A DNA stretch of 64,000 bases from a virus: the IMG/VR virus record IMGVR_UViG_3300031950_000001, positions 62,001 through 126,000 of that record. One strand, 5' to 3'. A program made the position numbers and the translations under genes. Position 1 is the first letter of the stretch; each line of letters begins with the position of its first letter. Shown one piece after another: positions 25,616 to 33,820 of the stretch. The notes beneath the pieces were generated by a model. That model saw only the letters and a program-made list of their open reading frames with translations. It ran no database searches and was not told the DNA's origin.

Positions 25616-26296
25616 GTGACTCGTGTTATGTTCGAGGGGGTTATCGTATACCCCAATCAGATTTCTTGCGACCGTATTAAAAAGCTGCTCCAGTCTTACA
25701 TGGACGAGACGGGGTCGTATATCGTTACGGATAACCAGCCATCCGCCGTCTTTGTAGACACCGCCATTGTGTTTCCTGGCGATTACTATGACGGCTTTGA
25801 TGACCTTGTCCCGGAGCTGTTTTATAACGGAGAAGGATGGTTGTTATGGCACACACCGGCGCTCCAGCTTGTAGGCTTTATTCTCGATGGTCGCGAGATG
25901 GAAGGAACGGACTATGATTCTTACATTAAGTATGTTATAAATACAGGTAAGGTACCAAAAGTACCGCCTTCTCTAAGGCCGATTTGGCAAAGATACAGGT
26001 CGAGTCGAACGGAGCTCTATCAGCTGATTGGGCGCTATTATAAACACTCATTTCCTAATTTTGAGTTTATTGATCATTATTGCAAAGTATATGGCGGTGA
26101 TAGGAATGCGATTCTACGGTGTTGGATCGAGTCTATTGTGTGCCATAGCCGATGCTTCTTCCGACACAAATATCGTCGGGAGATAAAGCCGACGATGAGC
26201 ATTTTTAGGAAAGGCGTTAGATTATTGGACGCGCTTCTTTTGAACAAGGGCGTTACGTTGTTGGATGCACTGAAGTCGCAATCGAGCGGAAACTAA
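25616..26296 (+). CDS. unknown paralogous family X, member 4
   Basis: A 226-residue protein starting at GTG 25616, with GAGGAGG upstream. It is the most distant member of the family at 18749-20757: FEGVIVYPNQIS at the start, AVFVDTAIVFPGDYY, GWLLW, and a C-terminal block HSRCFFRHKYRREIKPT matching the RC...H.K(Y/F)RDII.PT pattern. The last 25 residues hold a short internal duplication (LLDALLLNKGV then LLDALKSQ). Function unknown. It sits between the interrupted protease and the remains of a second protease copy. Confidence 0.6.
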   Translation: MTRVMFEGVIVYPNQISCDRIKKLLQSYMDETGSYIVTDNQPSAVFVDTAIVFPGDYYDGFDDLVPELFYNGEGWLLWHTPALQLVGFILDGREMEGTDYDSYIKYVINTGKVPKVPPSLRPIWQRYRSSRTELYQLIGRYYKHSFPNFEFIDHYCKVYGGDRNAILRCWIESIVCHSRCFFRHKYRREIKPTMSIFRKGVRLLDALLLNKGVTLLDALKSQSSGN

Positions 26297-26333
26297 CATT
26301 TTTACTCAAAATGGGTGGTAAGGAGTACCGCCT

Positions 26334-26359
26334 AAAATTTGATTCCGGAATCAAATTTT
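26334..26359. repeat. palindromic element copy 5
   Basis: Perfect 26-bp dyad followed by TTAGCTA; lies between family X member 4 and the protease remnant. Confidence 0.9.
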
Positions 26360-26372
26360 TTAGCTAGTCGCA

Positions 26373-26512
26373 TTGGGACTATTGCGGTTAAAGACCAGTC
26401 GACAGGTGCCGCATGTGGCCAAACTACTGCCAGTCGAAGCGAAGGTGTATATCTTTCAGCCGATTTATGCGGCGGGATGTTCTCTCCTGCATCCGCCGAT
26501 TGCTACGAAAGG
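26373..26512 (+). pseudogene. fragment of a second serine protease copy
   Basis: The translation (LLRLKTSRQVPHVAKLLP then VYIFQPIYAAGCSLLHPPIATKG) aligns with residues just after the catalytic Asp of the protease at 22496-25433, with scattered substitutions. The 5' end, the catalytic His and the Ser segment are absent. At 26513 it passes directly into an IS607 tnpB remnant, so it was truncated by a deletion after an insertion. It is diverged rather than a fresh copy. Confidence 0.8.
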
Positions 26513-26734
26513 ACCAGAACACAAGCATCCGCATCGGATATTTGAATGCCGCTCGAAACATTGAGCGGGAAGCGCTACTTGTGATCAACAGAGGCCGGAG
26601 TGGGTTCACGGACTCTCTAAACGGACGTGGACAGGACGTAAGACCCTTCGGGGCAGTCCTGGATGAAGCGTCAAAATTGGCCGACGAACGGCGGCCTTCC
26701 ATTCCTGCCGTGGTTTAGGCAGGTTTGGTAAACC
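26513..26734 (+). mobile_element. tnpB: IS607-type element remnant (tnpB 3' end and right end)
   Basis: Opposite orientation to the intact element. It starts at the tnpB codons for PEHKHP, jumps by internal deletion to LNAARNIERE, and then follows the intact tnpB to its C-terminus (SGFTDSLNGRGQDVRPFG) and the right-end hairpin CCTGCC/GGCAGG. tnpA and the left end are missing. Small differences from the 22762 copy (ADERRPSIPAVV against AEERQPTKPAVV) indicate a related but not identical element. Confidence 0.85.
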
Positions 26735-26736
26735 AG

Positions 26737-26928
26737 TGGCAAGTGTTTGCGCCAGTAACTTGCACACAGAAGTCGCCGGTGCCGTGTCTGATATGGCAGT
26801 GGGATGCGGGGCGCATGTGTCTGCGCAATGGCAATAGTCCGCTAGTGATTCATGTGTCTGGGCGTGGGAAACCGTACTTGAGCGCATGGGATAACATGAT
26901 GCGTAATCGGTGGTCATGTCGGGAGTAA
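26737..26928 (+). pseudogene. possible gene fragment downstream of the IS remnant
   Basis: An open frame continuing out of the element end, with plausible protein sequence (QVFAPVTCTQKSP, HVSGRGKPYLSAWDNMMRNRW) and no ribosome site or start of its own outside the element. It may be the 3' part of a gene truncated by the insertion. It does not match the protease C-terminus. A hairpin with GGCAGG/CCTGCC follows at 26948-26971. Low confidence. Confidence 0.3.
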
Positions 26929-27059
26929 GGTGTAGTGTGGGCTGATCGGCAGGTTGGCGGCTAAGCCTGCCAATGAACCGACACCGGCGCCACCAGCGCA
27001 GCAACCGTGATCATACTTGCATAAAGAACGAGAAGGTCTATCATTTGGGAGTGCGGCCT

Positions 27060-27707
27060 GTGGCGAACTATACCATTTTTTACCGTTGTGACGATGGCGC
27101 TGGTCCGTTTTATACACCTGGTACCAATTTTTCCGGCGTTTATCGCGCGTGGTTTGATGGGCGTTATTATCGCGTAGATCATTATAGCGACGTTCCGGAG
27201 GGGGATTACCTCGTCGTAGGGACTCGGGACTATTACAGTTCCGAGTGCCCGCCAAGAGATTCCTTTACCATTTTCTATCGTTGTAGAGATAATGCAGGAC
27301 CATACTCCAGATATGGCACTAATTACTCCGGCGTTTATTACAATTGGCATGATCTGTGTCATTATCGCGTAGATCATTATAGCGATATTCCGGAAGGGAA
27401 TTACTTCTACGGCTTGGACCCGGACTATTACGGTTCCGAGTGCCCGCCAGGCGATTTTACTATTTTCTATCGTTGTGGCGATAATGCGGGACCATACTAC
27501 GCAGCTTCCACTAAGTACTCCGGCGTTTATTACTATCCGGGTGATGAGCAGTATTACCGCGTCGATCATTATAGTTGGCAGCCCGAGGGCGAGGGGCTCG
27601 CCGGCTGGCGATTGTCTTATTACGGTCCCACTTGTCCAGGCGGCCCTTCTTTTAACCCTGCTTGGGCGCTTTATACCAATACTTATATAGGGAACGGCCA
27701 TGTATAA
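27060..27707 (+). CDS. tyrosine-rich protein of three tandem repeats
   Basis: I chose GTG 27060 (GGGAG 9 bases upstream); an ATG at 26973 is in frame, but the extra residues look unlike protein. The 215 residues consist of three copies of a unit of about 65 residues: TIFYRC.D.AGP near the start, YSGVYY in the middle, then YRVDHYS..PEG and YY.(S/P).CP at the end. Each unit has two conserved Cys, so a disulphide or metal site per repeat is possible. It ends by overlapping the ATG of the tail fibre, suggesting a fibre-tip or receptor-binding partner. Family not recognised by name. Confidence 0.6.
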   Translation: MANYTIFYRCDDGAGPFYTPGTNFSGVYRAWFDGRYYRVDHYSDVPEGDYLVVGTRDYYSSECPPRDSFTIFYRCRDNAGPYSRYGTNYSGVYYNWHDLCHYRVDHYSDIPEGNYFYGLDPDYYGSECPPGDFTIFYRCGDNAGPYYAASTKYSGVYYYPGDEQYYRVDHYSWQPEGEGLAGWRLSYYGPTCPGGPSFNPAWALYTNTYIGNGHV

Positions 27708-30018
27708 GAAAAACGATCCCAGTCCGAAACCTATCAAGGCCAAAGTCGTCAAGGCCTCTGATGGCTCCGGTATCACATCTGGAGTTACGGCGTACCACAT
27801 TACCGGTACGAGCCGTACTACCGGCAGTGGGAGCCTAACCCATATTGCGAACGGCTTATGGTCTTATACGCCAACGCAGAGCGAGACCAACTACAACGAA
27901 TTCGCAATCGAGTTTTACCATGCGGACGCCGTAGCTAGGGGTCCAATCGTTCAGGTCTTTACGTCCAGCAAGCTTGTTTCCGAATTGAATGATCTCGCAA
28001 AGACGGATATCCTCAGCGACGGCGTAGCCTTCCCAGGCGCTCGTATCGATGCGGCCATCTCTAGCCGTCTGGCTACAGGCGATAGCAGGCTCAATTACTT
28101 GGATGCCTCGATTTCGAGCCGATTGGCCTCGACGGATAGCCGACTCAACAACCTCGATGCCGCTATTTCGAGCAGGCTGGCTACGAATGATTCGAGGCTT
28201 AATAATCTCGATGCTACCATTTCGAGCCGTGCGTCAGCGACGTATTACACCAGCGAACGAGCGGCCAAACTCGATTATCTGGATGCTTCCATCAGCAGTC
28301 GACTAGCTTCGTCGGCTTATACGGCTCCGGATAACGCCGGGATTGCGGCGATTAAAGCGAAGACCGATAAGCTCACCTTTAATGAAGGGAACGCTGTCTA
28401 TGCTTATGGTTCGACGGGCGGCGCGTCGGCTGAAGAGGTTTGGACCTACTCCAATAGATCGCTCACCGATAAATCCGGATTCTCCTTAACTTCAGATTAT
28501 AATGCGGCGAAAAATGCTGCCTCTCAGTCGACGGTCGATGCGATTAAAGCGCAAACCGACAAGCTGCAATTCACTACCGAAAACTACGTAAAAGCCAAAG
28601 CGGAAATCGTCGGTGATAAAACTGGCTATGGTCTTACAACCGACTACGACCGTGCAAAAACAGCGTTGGCCGTCTCTGAATACACCGCCCCCGATAACGC
28701 AAGCATTACGGCTATTAAGACGCAAACCGATAAATTACAGTTCAATGCTGCCAATGACGTAAAAGCTACACTGGATGGCGAAACCGTTACCGTTTCCACC
28801 AATCAGGACAAGACTGGCTATTCCTTGACATCGGACTATGATGCCGCAAAAACAGCGGCTAGCCAGTCTACGGTTAATGCTATCAAGACCAAAACCGACA
28901 AACTCACGTTTAATGAATCTAATGCGGTCTATGCGTACGGACCCGCAGGGGGCGGAGCGTCTGCTGAAGAGGTCTGGACGTACTCCAACCGATCCTTGAC
29001 CGACAAGTCGGGCTTCTCGCTGACCTCGGACTACAACGCTGCGAAGACTGCCGCGTCGCAGTCAACAGTTGATGCGATTAAATCGAAGACCGATAAACTC
29101 ACATTTAATGAATCTAATGCCGTCTATGCCTATGGCTCAACTGGCGGTGCATCTGCCGAAGAAGTCTGGACGTATTCTAACCGATCTCTTACGGATAAGT
29201 CGAATTTCTCGCTTACTTCGGACTACAATGCAGCAAAGACTGCCGCTTCGCAGTCAACAGTTGATGCTATCAAGGCCAAGACGGATCGTCTGCAATTTAC
29301 GACCGACAACGACGTTAAAGCAACCCTTGACGGCGAGAAAGTTACTGTTCAGTCGAACGAAGACAAGACAGGTTACTCGCTAACCTCTGCTTATGATGCC
29401 GCCAAAAATGCCGCTTCGCAATCTACGGCTGATGCTATTAAGGCCAAAACCGACAAACTCACATTCAACGACTCGAACGCAGTCTACGCCTACGGAGCCG
29501 GTGGCGCGTCGGCAGCCGAAGTGTGGTCGTATTCGACACGATCGCTTACTGATAAGGCAGGGTTCTCGCTAACCTCCGATTATGATGCCGCCAAGACGGC
29601 TGCGTCGCAGTCATCGGTCAACGCCATTCTTAATAAGATGGCTGCAACAGTGGTGATCGTTAGTCCGCTTAATCCTGTATCCAAGCAAATAACCCTAATC
29701 AAAGGCGATTCGTACGAAGCCGAAGATAACCGTGATATACGATTTATGCTCGGTCCTACGCCAGACTTGTCTTCGTATTCACTCACATTTACAGCTGTTG
29801 AGACGGAAAGAGGCGCGTTCGTTATTGAAAAGACGCCGAGGCGTATTATACAAGATAATCATCAGATTCTATCTATCGAACTCACGTCGGCAGATACGGC
29901 TAATTTGCCCGTCGGACCGAATTCACTCGAATATAATATAAAAGCTGCAAAGAGTGACGGTGATAAAATCACACTTGTTATGGGATCGATAACGGTCATC
30001 GAAGGCCGCGTTCGATAA
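27700..30018 (+). CDS. long repetitive tail fibre / receptor-binding protein
   Basis: A 772-residue protein overlapping the previous stop (AGGGAA upstream). Residues 1-100 form a beta-rich N-terminal domain. About 110-210 hold short repeats of LDA(S/A)ISSRLA...DSRLN, a trimeric coiled-coil pattern common in phage fibres. About 215-640 consist of longer repeats combining AIKAKTDKLTFN, NAVYAYG, AEEVWTYSNRSLTDK and FSLTSDYNAAKTAASQSTVD. The last 130 residues form a beta domain (DIRFMLGPTPDLSSYSL, LTSADTANLPVG) like the baseplate-attachment domains of fibre proteins. The repeats probably shift in number by recombination. Confidence 0.8.
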   Translation: MYKKNDPSPKPIKAKVVKASDGSGITSGVTAYHITGTSRTTGSGSLTHIANGLWSYTPTQSETNYNEFAIEFYHADAVARGPIVQVFTSSKLVSELNDLAKTDILSDGVAFPGARIDAAISSRLATGDSRLNYLDASISSRLASTDSRLNNLDAAISSRLATNDSRLNNLDATISSRASATYYTSERAAKLDYLDASISSRLASSAYTAPDNAGIAAIKAKTDKLTFNEGNAVYAYGSTGGASAEEVWTYSNRSLTDKSGFSLTSDYNAAKNAASQSTVDAIKAQTDKLQFTTENYVKAKAEIVGDKTGYGLTTDYDRAKTALAVSEYTAPDNASITAIKTQTDKLQFNAANDVKATLDGETVTVSTNQDKTGYSLTSDYDAAKTAASQSTVNAIKTKTDKLTFNESNAVYAYGPAGGGASAEEVWTYSNRSLTDKSGFSLTSDYNAAKTAASQSTVDAIKSKTDKLTFNESNAVYAYGSTGGASAEEVWTYSNRSLTDKSNFSLTSDYNAAKTAASQSTVDAIKAKTDRLQFTTDNDVKATLDGEKVTVQSNEDKTGYSLTSAYDAAKNAASQSTADAIKAKTDKLTFNDSNAVYAYGAGGASAAEVWSYSTRSLTDKAGFSLTSDYDAAKTAASQSSVNAILNKMAATVVIVSPLNPVSKQITLIKGDSYEAEDNRDIRFMLGPTPDLSSYSLTFTAVETERGAFVIEKTPRRIIQDNHQILSIELTSADTANLPVGPNSLEYNIKAAKSDGDKITLVMGSITVIEGRVR

Positions 30019-30042
30019 CACGAGAATTCCGTTTATCCGCTC

Positions 30043-30071
30043 TTGACACGGACACCTCGACGGCATAGATT
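30043..30071 (+). promoter_or_regulatory. sigma70-type promoter candidate
   Basis: TTGACA (30043-30048) and TAGATT (30066-30071) are separated by exactly 17 bases. The promoter overlaps the terminator stem and would drive the helicase and replication operon from within the stop signal of the fibre gene. Confidence 0.5.
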
Positions 30072-30088
30072 AGTCGAGGTGTTTTTTT
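30052..30088 (+). terminator. intrinsic terminator after the tail fibre
   Basis: ACACCTCGAC and GTCGAGGTGT form a 10-bp stem with an 11-base loop followed by seven T. It ends the fibre transcript just before the helicase gene. Confidence 0.85.
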
Positions 30089-30110
30089 GTCCCTGCTTGG
30101 AGGGTCTGTA

Positions 30111-31604
30111 GTGAAGGCACTAATCACGGTTGGAGGTCCTCTTATCTCTATCGCTGCCGATGAGCAGACGCCGCTTACCGGTTCGATCGTCGAAAAGATC
30201 ACCAAACCGCTCATCTTTACCAAGATTAAACTCAATTATCATCGAGGCAATCTCAACAAGCATCCGGAACGATGTGTTCTCTATCATGTTGACGAACAAG
30301 GTAAGATTTGGTGTCATCGTGGCTGGATCGACAAAATTCACCGTATGCTCTTGTCAGAGGGATATGAAGTTACTATAAAAGAGGATTGGCCGCCGCTGGC
30401 GCGACCCGACTGCTATACAGAAGATATCCAAGCGTTGGCAAATAGCCTCCAATTCCGGCCTAAACAGATTGAATGCATTGCGGCTTTGATCGCAAGAATT
30501 AGAGACCGACGAGGTGGTGTTGTTGTCGCTCCTCCAGCGTTTGGAAAGACAAAGCTCATCTCGGCGTTGTGCGTTCTCTATCCTAAGGCGAAGATCGATA
30601 TCATTACGCACGGTAACGAGCTCATTGAGGACCTTTATCGGCATGTTCTAAAGCTGACCCCGGACGTCGGTGTTATCGCCAAAGGAAGCTGCGACAAGCG
30701 TCGAGTAACGATTATCTCGGATATGAGTTTGAAGTATTCGGATGGAGACGCAGATATTGTATTGGCAGATGAAGTTCATAAACTCATGACGGATCGTGCG
30801 GTGAAGGAATTGGCAAGATACGATCACGCGTGTATGTTTGGATTTACGGCTACGCCCGACACACGGCTGGATAATGCCCATCGCCGAATGGAGGGGCTAT
30901 TTGGTCCAGTGATCTTTCAGGTCGATTGGGAAGAGGCTGTCCGGCTCGGGGTCGTTGTTCCCATTCACGTCTATATGCTTCATATCGATTCCGGTGTTCC
31001 GGTATCGAAATATTACCGCAGCCAAATTAGTATGAAACGCTTTGCGTATTGGCGAAATACGGTTCGTAATCGCCGAATTGCCGAAGCCGCCCGAAACTTT
31101 GTTAAAGCTGGGCTTCAGACCCTCATCCTAGTTGAAACCGTTGAGCATATGGTGTATCTTAAGGAGCTCCTTCCCGAATTTCAGGTCTGCTACAGCAACA
31201 TGAATTTAGACCGTCCGGCCATGAAATTCCTTCGAAGCCGCGGATTGCTGGAGAATGTTCCAAAACTTTCTTACCGCGATCGAATGGACGTCAAAGCGCG
31301 ATTCGAGAATCGTGATATAATGGGTTGTATCGCCACTACAATTTGGACGCAGGGTGTTAGCTTCGATAGTCTTCAGGTTCTTATCCGTGCTGATGGCGGC
31401 TATAGCGAGACCAATAACCAACAATGGCCTGGCCGCGTCGCCAGAATTGATCCGAAAACCAATAAATCGTATGGTATTCTGGTAGATTGCTTCGACGAGT
31501 TCGATGTTTGGACCAAGGCCAGGTCTTTCGCTCGCCTCAGGAGCTATCGCAGCAATGGCTGGCAAATCTCCCATCATCGGCCCAGTGAAACGCCTACCTT
31601 CTGA
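30111..31604 (+). CDS. SF2 helicase, UvsW-like
   Basis: A 497-residue helicase starting at GTG 30111 after GGAGGG. Motifs in order: RPKQIECI (Q-like) near 117, Walker A PPAFGKTK near 141, a DEAD-box variant ADEVHK near 218, FTATP near 243 and the last motif QWPGRVARI near 445. The order and size fit UvsW, which remodels branched DNA and R-loops in T4. It overlaps the next gene by about 50 bases and stands at the head of the replication operon. Confidence 0.85.
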   Translation: MKALITVGGPLISIAADEQTPLTGSIVEKITKPLIFTKIKLNYHRGNLNKHPERCVLYHVDEQGKIWCHRGWIDKIHRMLLSEGYEVTIKEDWPPLARPDCYTEDIQALANSLQFRPKQIECIAALIARIRDRRGGVVVAPPAFGKTKLISALCVLYPKAKIDIITHGNELIEDLYRHVLKLTPDVGVIAKGSCDKRRVTIISDMSLKYSDGDADIVLADEVHKLMTDRAVKELARYDHACMFGFTATPDTRLDNAHRRMEGLFGPVIFQVDWEEAVRLGVVVPIHVYMLHIDSGVPVSKYYRSQISMKRFAYWRNTVRNRRIAEAARNFVKAGLQTLILVETVEHMVYLKELLPEFQVCYSNMNLDRPAMKFLRSRGLLENVPKLSYRDRMDVKARFENRDIMGCIATTIWTQGVSFDSLQVLIRADGGYSETNNQQWPGRVARIDPKTNKSYGILVDCFDEFDVWTKARSFARLRSYRSNGWQISHHRPSETPTF

Positions 31605-32259
31605 AATTCTTGCCACTTCGACGGTTCAAGCAAAGAATGAATTCGATCTCGAAAAGATAATCCGTGACTGCTATGTTGCAAATCGAAAGTATTACGTCGG
31701 CGATAGTCAATCCAAGTACGGAGATACGCAGACCCGATGGGACATGCCGTCCAGGAAGGACGGCCTTACCACCTGGGGCCGAATAGCTCGATTTCTTATC
31801 GAACATAATATCGATGATGTTCATCGCTATGTTCACGCCCAGTTTGCTGCCAGCGATAATCCAGCTGCACTCTACCCTCCATTTCTCATCGGCGGGAATG
31901 CCCTCAAAGCCTATCATGAGTACAATAGTACTGCGGATGAACGGCTAAGGTCGAGTCTTCATGCGGAGATCTCTCGATTTAGAACGGAAGTTGTCTTAAA
32001 CTCGAAGCCAGGTATGACTACGGAAGAGTGTTGGCGGTTTGTTTTGATGAATTCGGGCAATAGTATTTCGCCGCTCTTGCGTTATCTGTGTGCTGTCGAT
32101 ATTGGAGCTATGGATTTGGCGAAGTTTTGGTATGACGCTGCTATGTTGCAAGTCATCATGGATCCACGCGGATATATCCGCGTATGGGACGATTGTTTCA
32201 ACGGGCGTATCAAAACGTTGATTACCGGGGCCGGAATTTTGATTCCGGAATCAAAATAA
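31555..32259 (+). CDS. unknown replication-operon protein
   Basis: A 234-residue protein; ATG 31555 has AGGAG about 12 bases upstream, inside the end of the helicase gene. Mostly helical with many aromatic residues (KIIRDCYVANRKYYVGDS, TEECWRFVLMNSGN). It lies between the UvsW-like and DnaB-like helicases, where some phages carry a helicase loader, but I see no sequence support for that. The last five residues (LIPES) are encoded by a palindromic element, so the stop may have been moved by that insertion. Confidence 0.55.
   Translation: MAGKSPIIGPVKRLPSEILATSTVQAKNEFDLEKIIRDCYVANRKYYVGDSQSKYGDTQTRWDMPSRKDGLTTWGRIARFLIEHNIDDVHRYVHAQFAASDNPAALYPPFLIGGNALKAYHEYNSTADERLRSSLHAEISRFRTEVVLNSKPGMTTEECWRFVLMNSGNSISPLLRYLCAVDIGAMDLAKFWYDAAMLQVIMDPRGYIRVWDDCFNGRIKTLITGAGILIPESK
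32237..32256. repeat. palindromic element copy 6, inside a coding end
   Basis: 20-bp perfect dyad TTTTGATTCC + complement; codes for the last residues of the upstream protein. Confidence 0.85.
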
Positions 32260-32269
32260 GGAGTCTCCA

Positions 32270-33808
32270 ATGCAGCAGAACAGCCGTTTAGACCTCATTC
32301 TGTCCTATGTGATTCACAACCCTGCCTTTGCACGAACGGCATTTACACAGCTTACGGACGAGCATTTTAATCTGATGACCGAACAGCACTATCGGCTATT
32401 GTGGCAATTTCTAAAAATCTATTACCAGCAGTTTAGTAGCGTTCCGAGCCAAAGCGTACTGAAAGATAGCATTAAAGCGCTTAGTCGAGAAAATACGATT
32501 ATCTCAAAGCTAGAAGACAGCGTCCTTCAGCTTATTGATACCCTTTACAGTCGACCTTCAAGCGATTTCCAAGATACCGCTCATGCAAATCGCGTTTTGC
32601 AGGATTTCTTAGGAGAAGTACTCAAGCGAAACCTAGCCAAGAACCTTGAGCTCGCGTCCGATGCGCCGACGATTAAACTACCTAAGATCCTTCAAGAAGC
32701 CGAGGAGAAGTTGCGCCACATCTCGACGATTACAAATCCGGTCCCGACCGGGTCGATCGTCGATGCCCTTTTCCAGCAAGACGTAGGCGACATTGTACTG
32801 ACTGGTCTGCCATTTATTGACGACCACATGAAAATGCGGACAAAAAACGTAAATGTTCTTTTAGGGCCGACAGGCGGCGGCAAGACGACGCTTGCGTGCC
32901 AGATCCTAACCCAAGCAGCTCTAACCCTATATGCCGATGACCGTTTTCTCGGCAGAGAGCCGTCGGGATGGTTCGCGTATTTTGGATATGAAGGTCCTAT
33001 AGGCCGATCAGCATCCCTGATGATGAGTTATGCGGCCAGAATCCCAAGAAATGTATTAGTTAATCTACGTAGCCTAGACGAGCTTTCAACGACCGAGAGA
33101 CCAAGTGATTCCGATAGAGAACTTAGAAATCGAGGTGAAATACCGAGACTTGTCGGACAACGAGAGCGATTTGAAGAAGCCCAAAGCATCTTATCCAAGT
33201 ACGTTAAAATATTTGACTTTTCCGGAGGAAAAGATAAAGACGGTCGATCATACGGACATGGCGGTATCGACGAAATCGCCTCATTTGTCGACCATCATTG
33301 CAGTCAAACAAAGCTCCTGCCGAAGCTAATCGTTATCGATTGGGCAGGGATGGTTGTCCAGCGTTATATTAGTGCCCATAATCAGTCCGATAAAAACCTG
33401 ATCATAGAACTGGGTCGGTTTGTTGATAAGGTCTATAATAAAATTGCGAGTCCGTATAACTGCGTTGTGCTTGTCGTTCATCAGCTAAGAGGGGCCGTCC
33501 AACGCAACAAAACCATGTGCATGTCCGCCACCCACGCGGATGCGGCATGGTGCTCGGATTTTGGGGTTAACGCTTCGTACGTTTTCTGTCTTGGCGATAA
33601 AGACCCTGATACGAACGTCTGTCTGTTGCGATGGACAAAGACGCGGGACGGCAAGACTCCGCCTCCCATCGTTTGCCAGTTGGACGGCGAACTCTCTCGA
33701 TTTGTGACCGTTGATGACCTTTATCAATACGACTACGTCATTAAGCAGATTGTGCCGCGTGAGAAAGAGACGAGCCGAAAACCTCGTGTGTTTAGCGTCG
33801 ATTTTTAG
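32270..33808 (+). CDS. DnaB-family replicative helicase (T4 gp41-like)
   Basis: A 512-residue protein with AAGGAG before the ATG. A helical N-terminal domain (about 1-130) precedes a RecA-fold ATPase with Walker A GPTGGGKTT near residue 200, Walker B LIVIDWAG near 356 and a later Gln-containing VVHQLRG near 403 typical of the DnaB hexamer. It would unwind the fork 5' to 3' and recruit the primase encoded directly downstream. An intein or frameshift was not seen. A run of basic residues near the C-terminus may contact the primase. Confidence 0.9.
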   Translation: MQQNSRLDLILSYVIHNPAFARTAFTQLTDEHFNLMTEQHYRLLWQFLKIYYQQFSSVPSQSVLKDSIKALSRENTIISKLEDSVLQLIDTLYSRPSSDFQDTAHANRVLQDFLGEVLKRNLAKNLELASDAPTIKLPKILQEAEEKLRHISTITNPVPTGSIVDALFQQDVGDIVLTGLPFIDDHMKMRTKNVNVLLGPTGGGKTTLACQILTQAALTLYADDRFLGREPSGWFAYFGYEGPIGRSASLMMSYAARIPRNVLVNLRSLDELSTTERPSDSDRELRNRGEIPRLVGQRERFEEAQSILSKYVKIFDFSGGKDKDGRSYGHGGIDEIASFVDHHCSQTKLLPKLIVIDWAGMVVQRYISAHNQSDKNLIIELGRFVDKVYNKIASPYNCVVLVVHQLRGAVQRNKTMCMSATHADAAWCSDFGVNASYVFCLGDKDPDTNVCLLRWTKTRDGKTPPPIVCQLDGELSRFVTVDDLYQYDYVIKQIVPREKETSRKPRVFSVDF

Positions 33809-33820
33809 AAGGAGCGTTTC

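Noticed and set aside
26961-27800. 279-codon open frame on the - strand opposite the repeat protein
   Set aside because: It mirrors the repetitive + strand gene, gives hydrophobic repeats made by Tyr/Asp codons read backwards, and has no ribosome site.
28060-29640. Possible diversity-generating retroelement target in the tail fibre
   Set aside because: No reverse transcriptase or template repeat was found; the repeats are ordinary fibre repeats.
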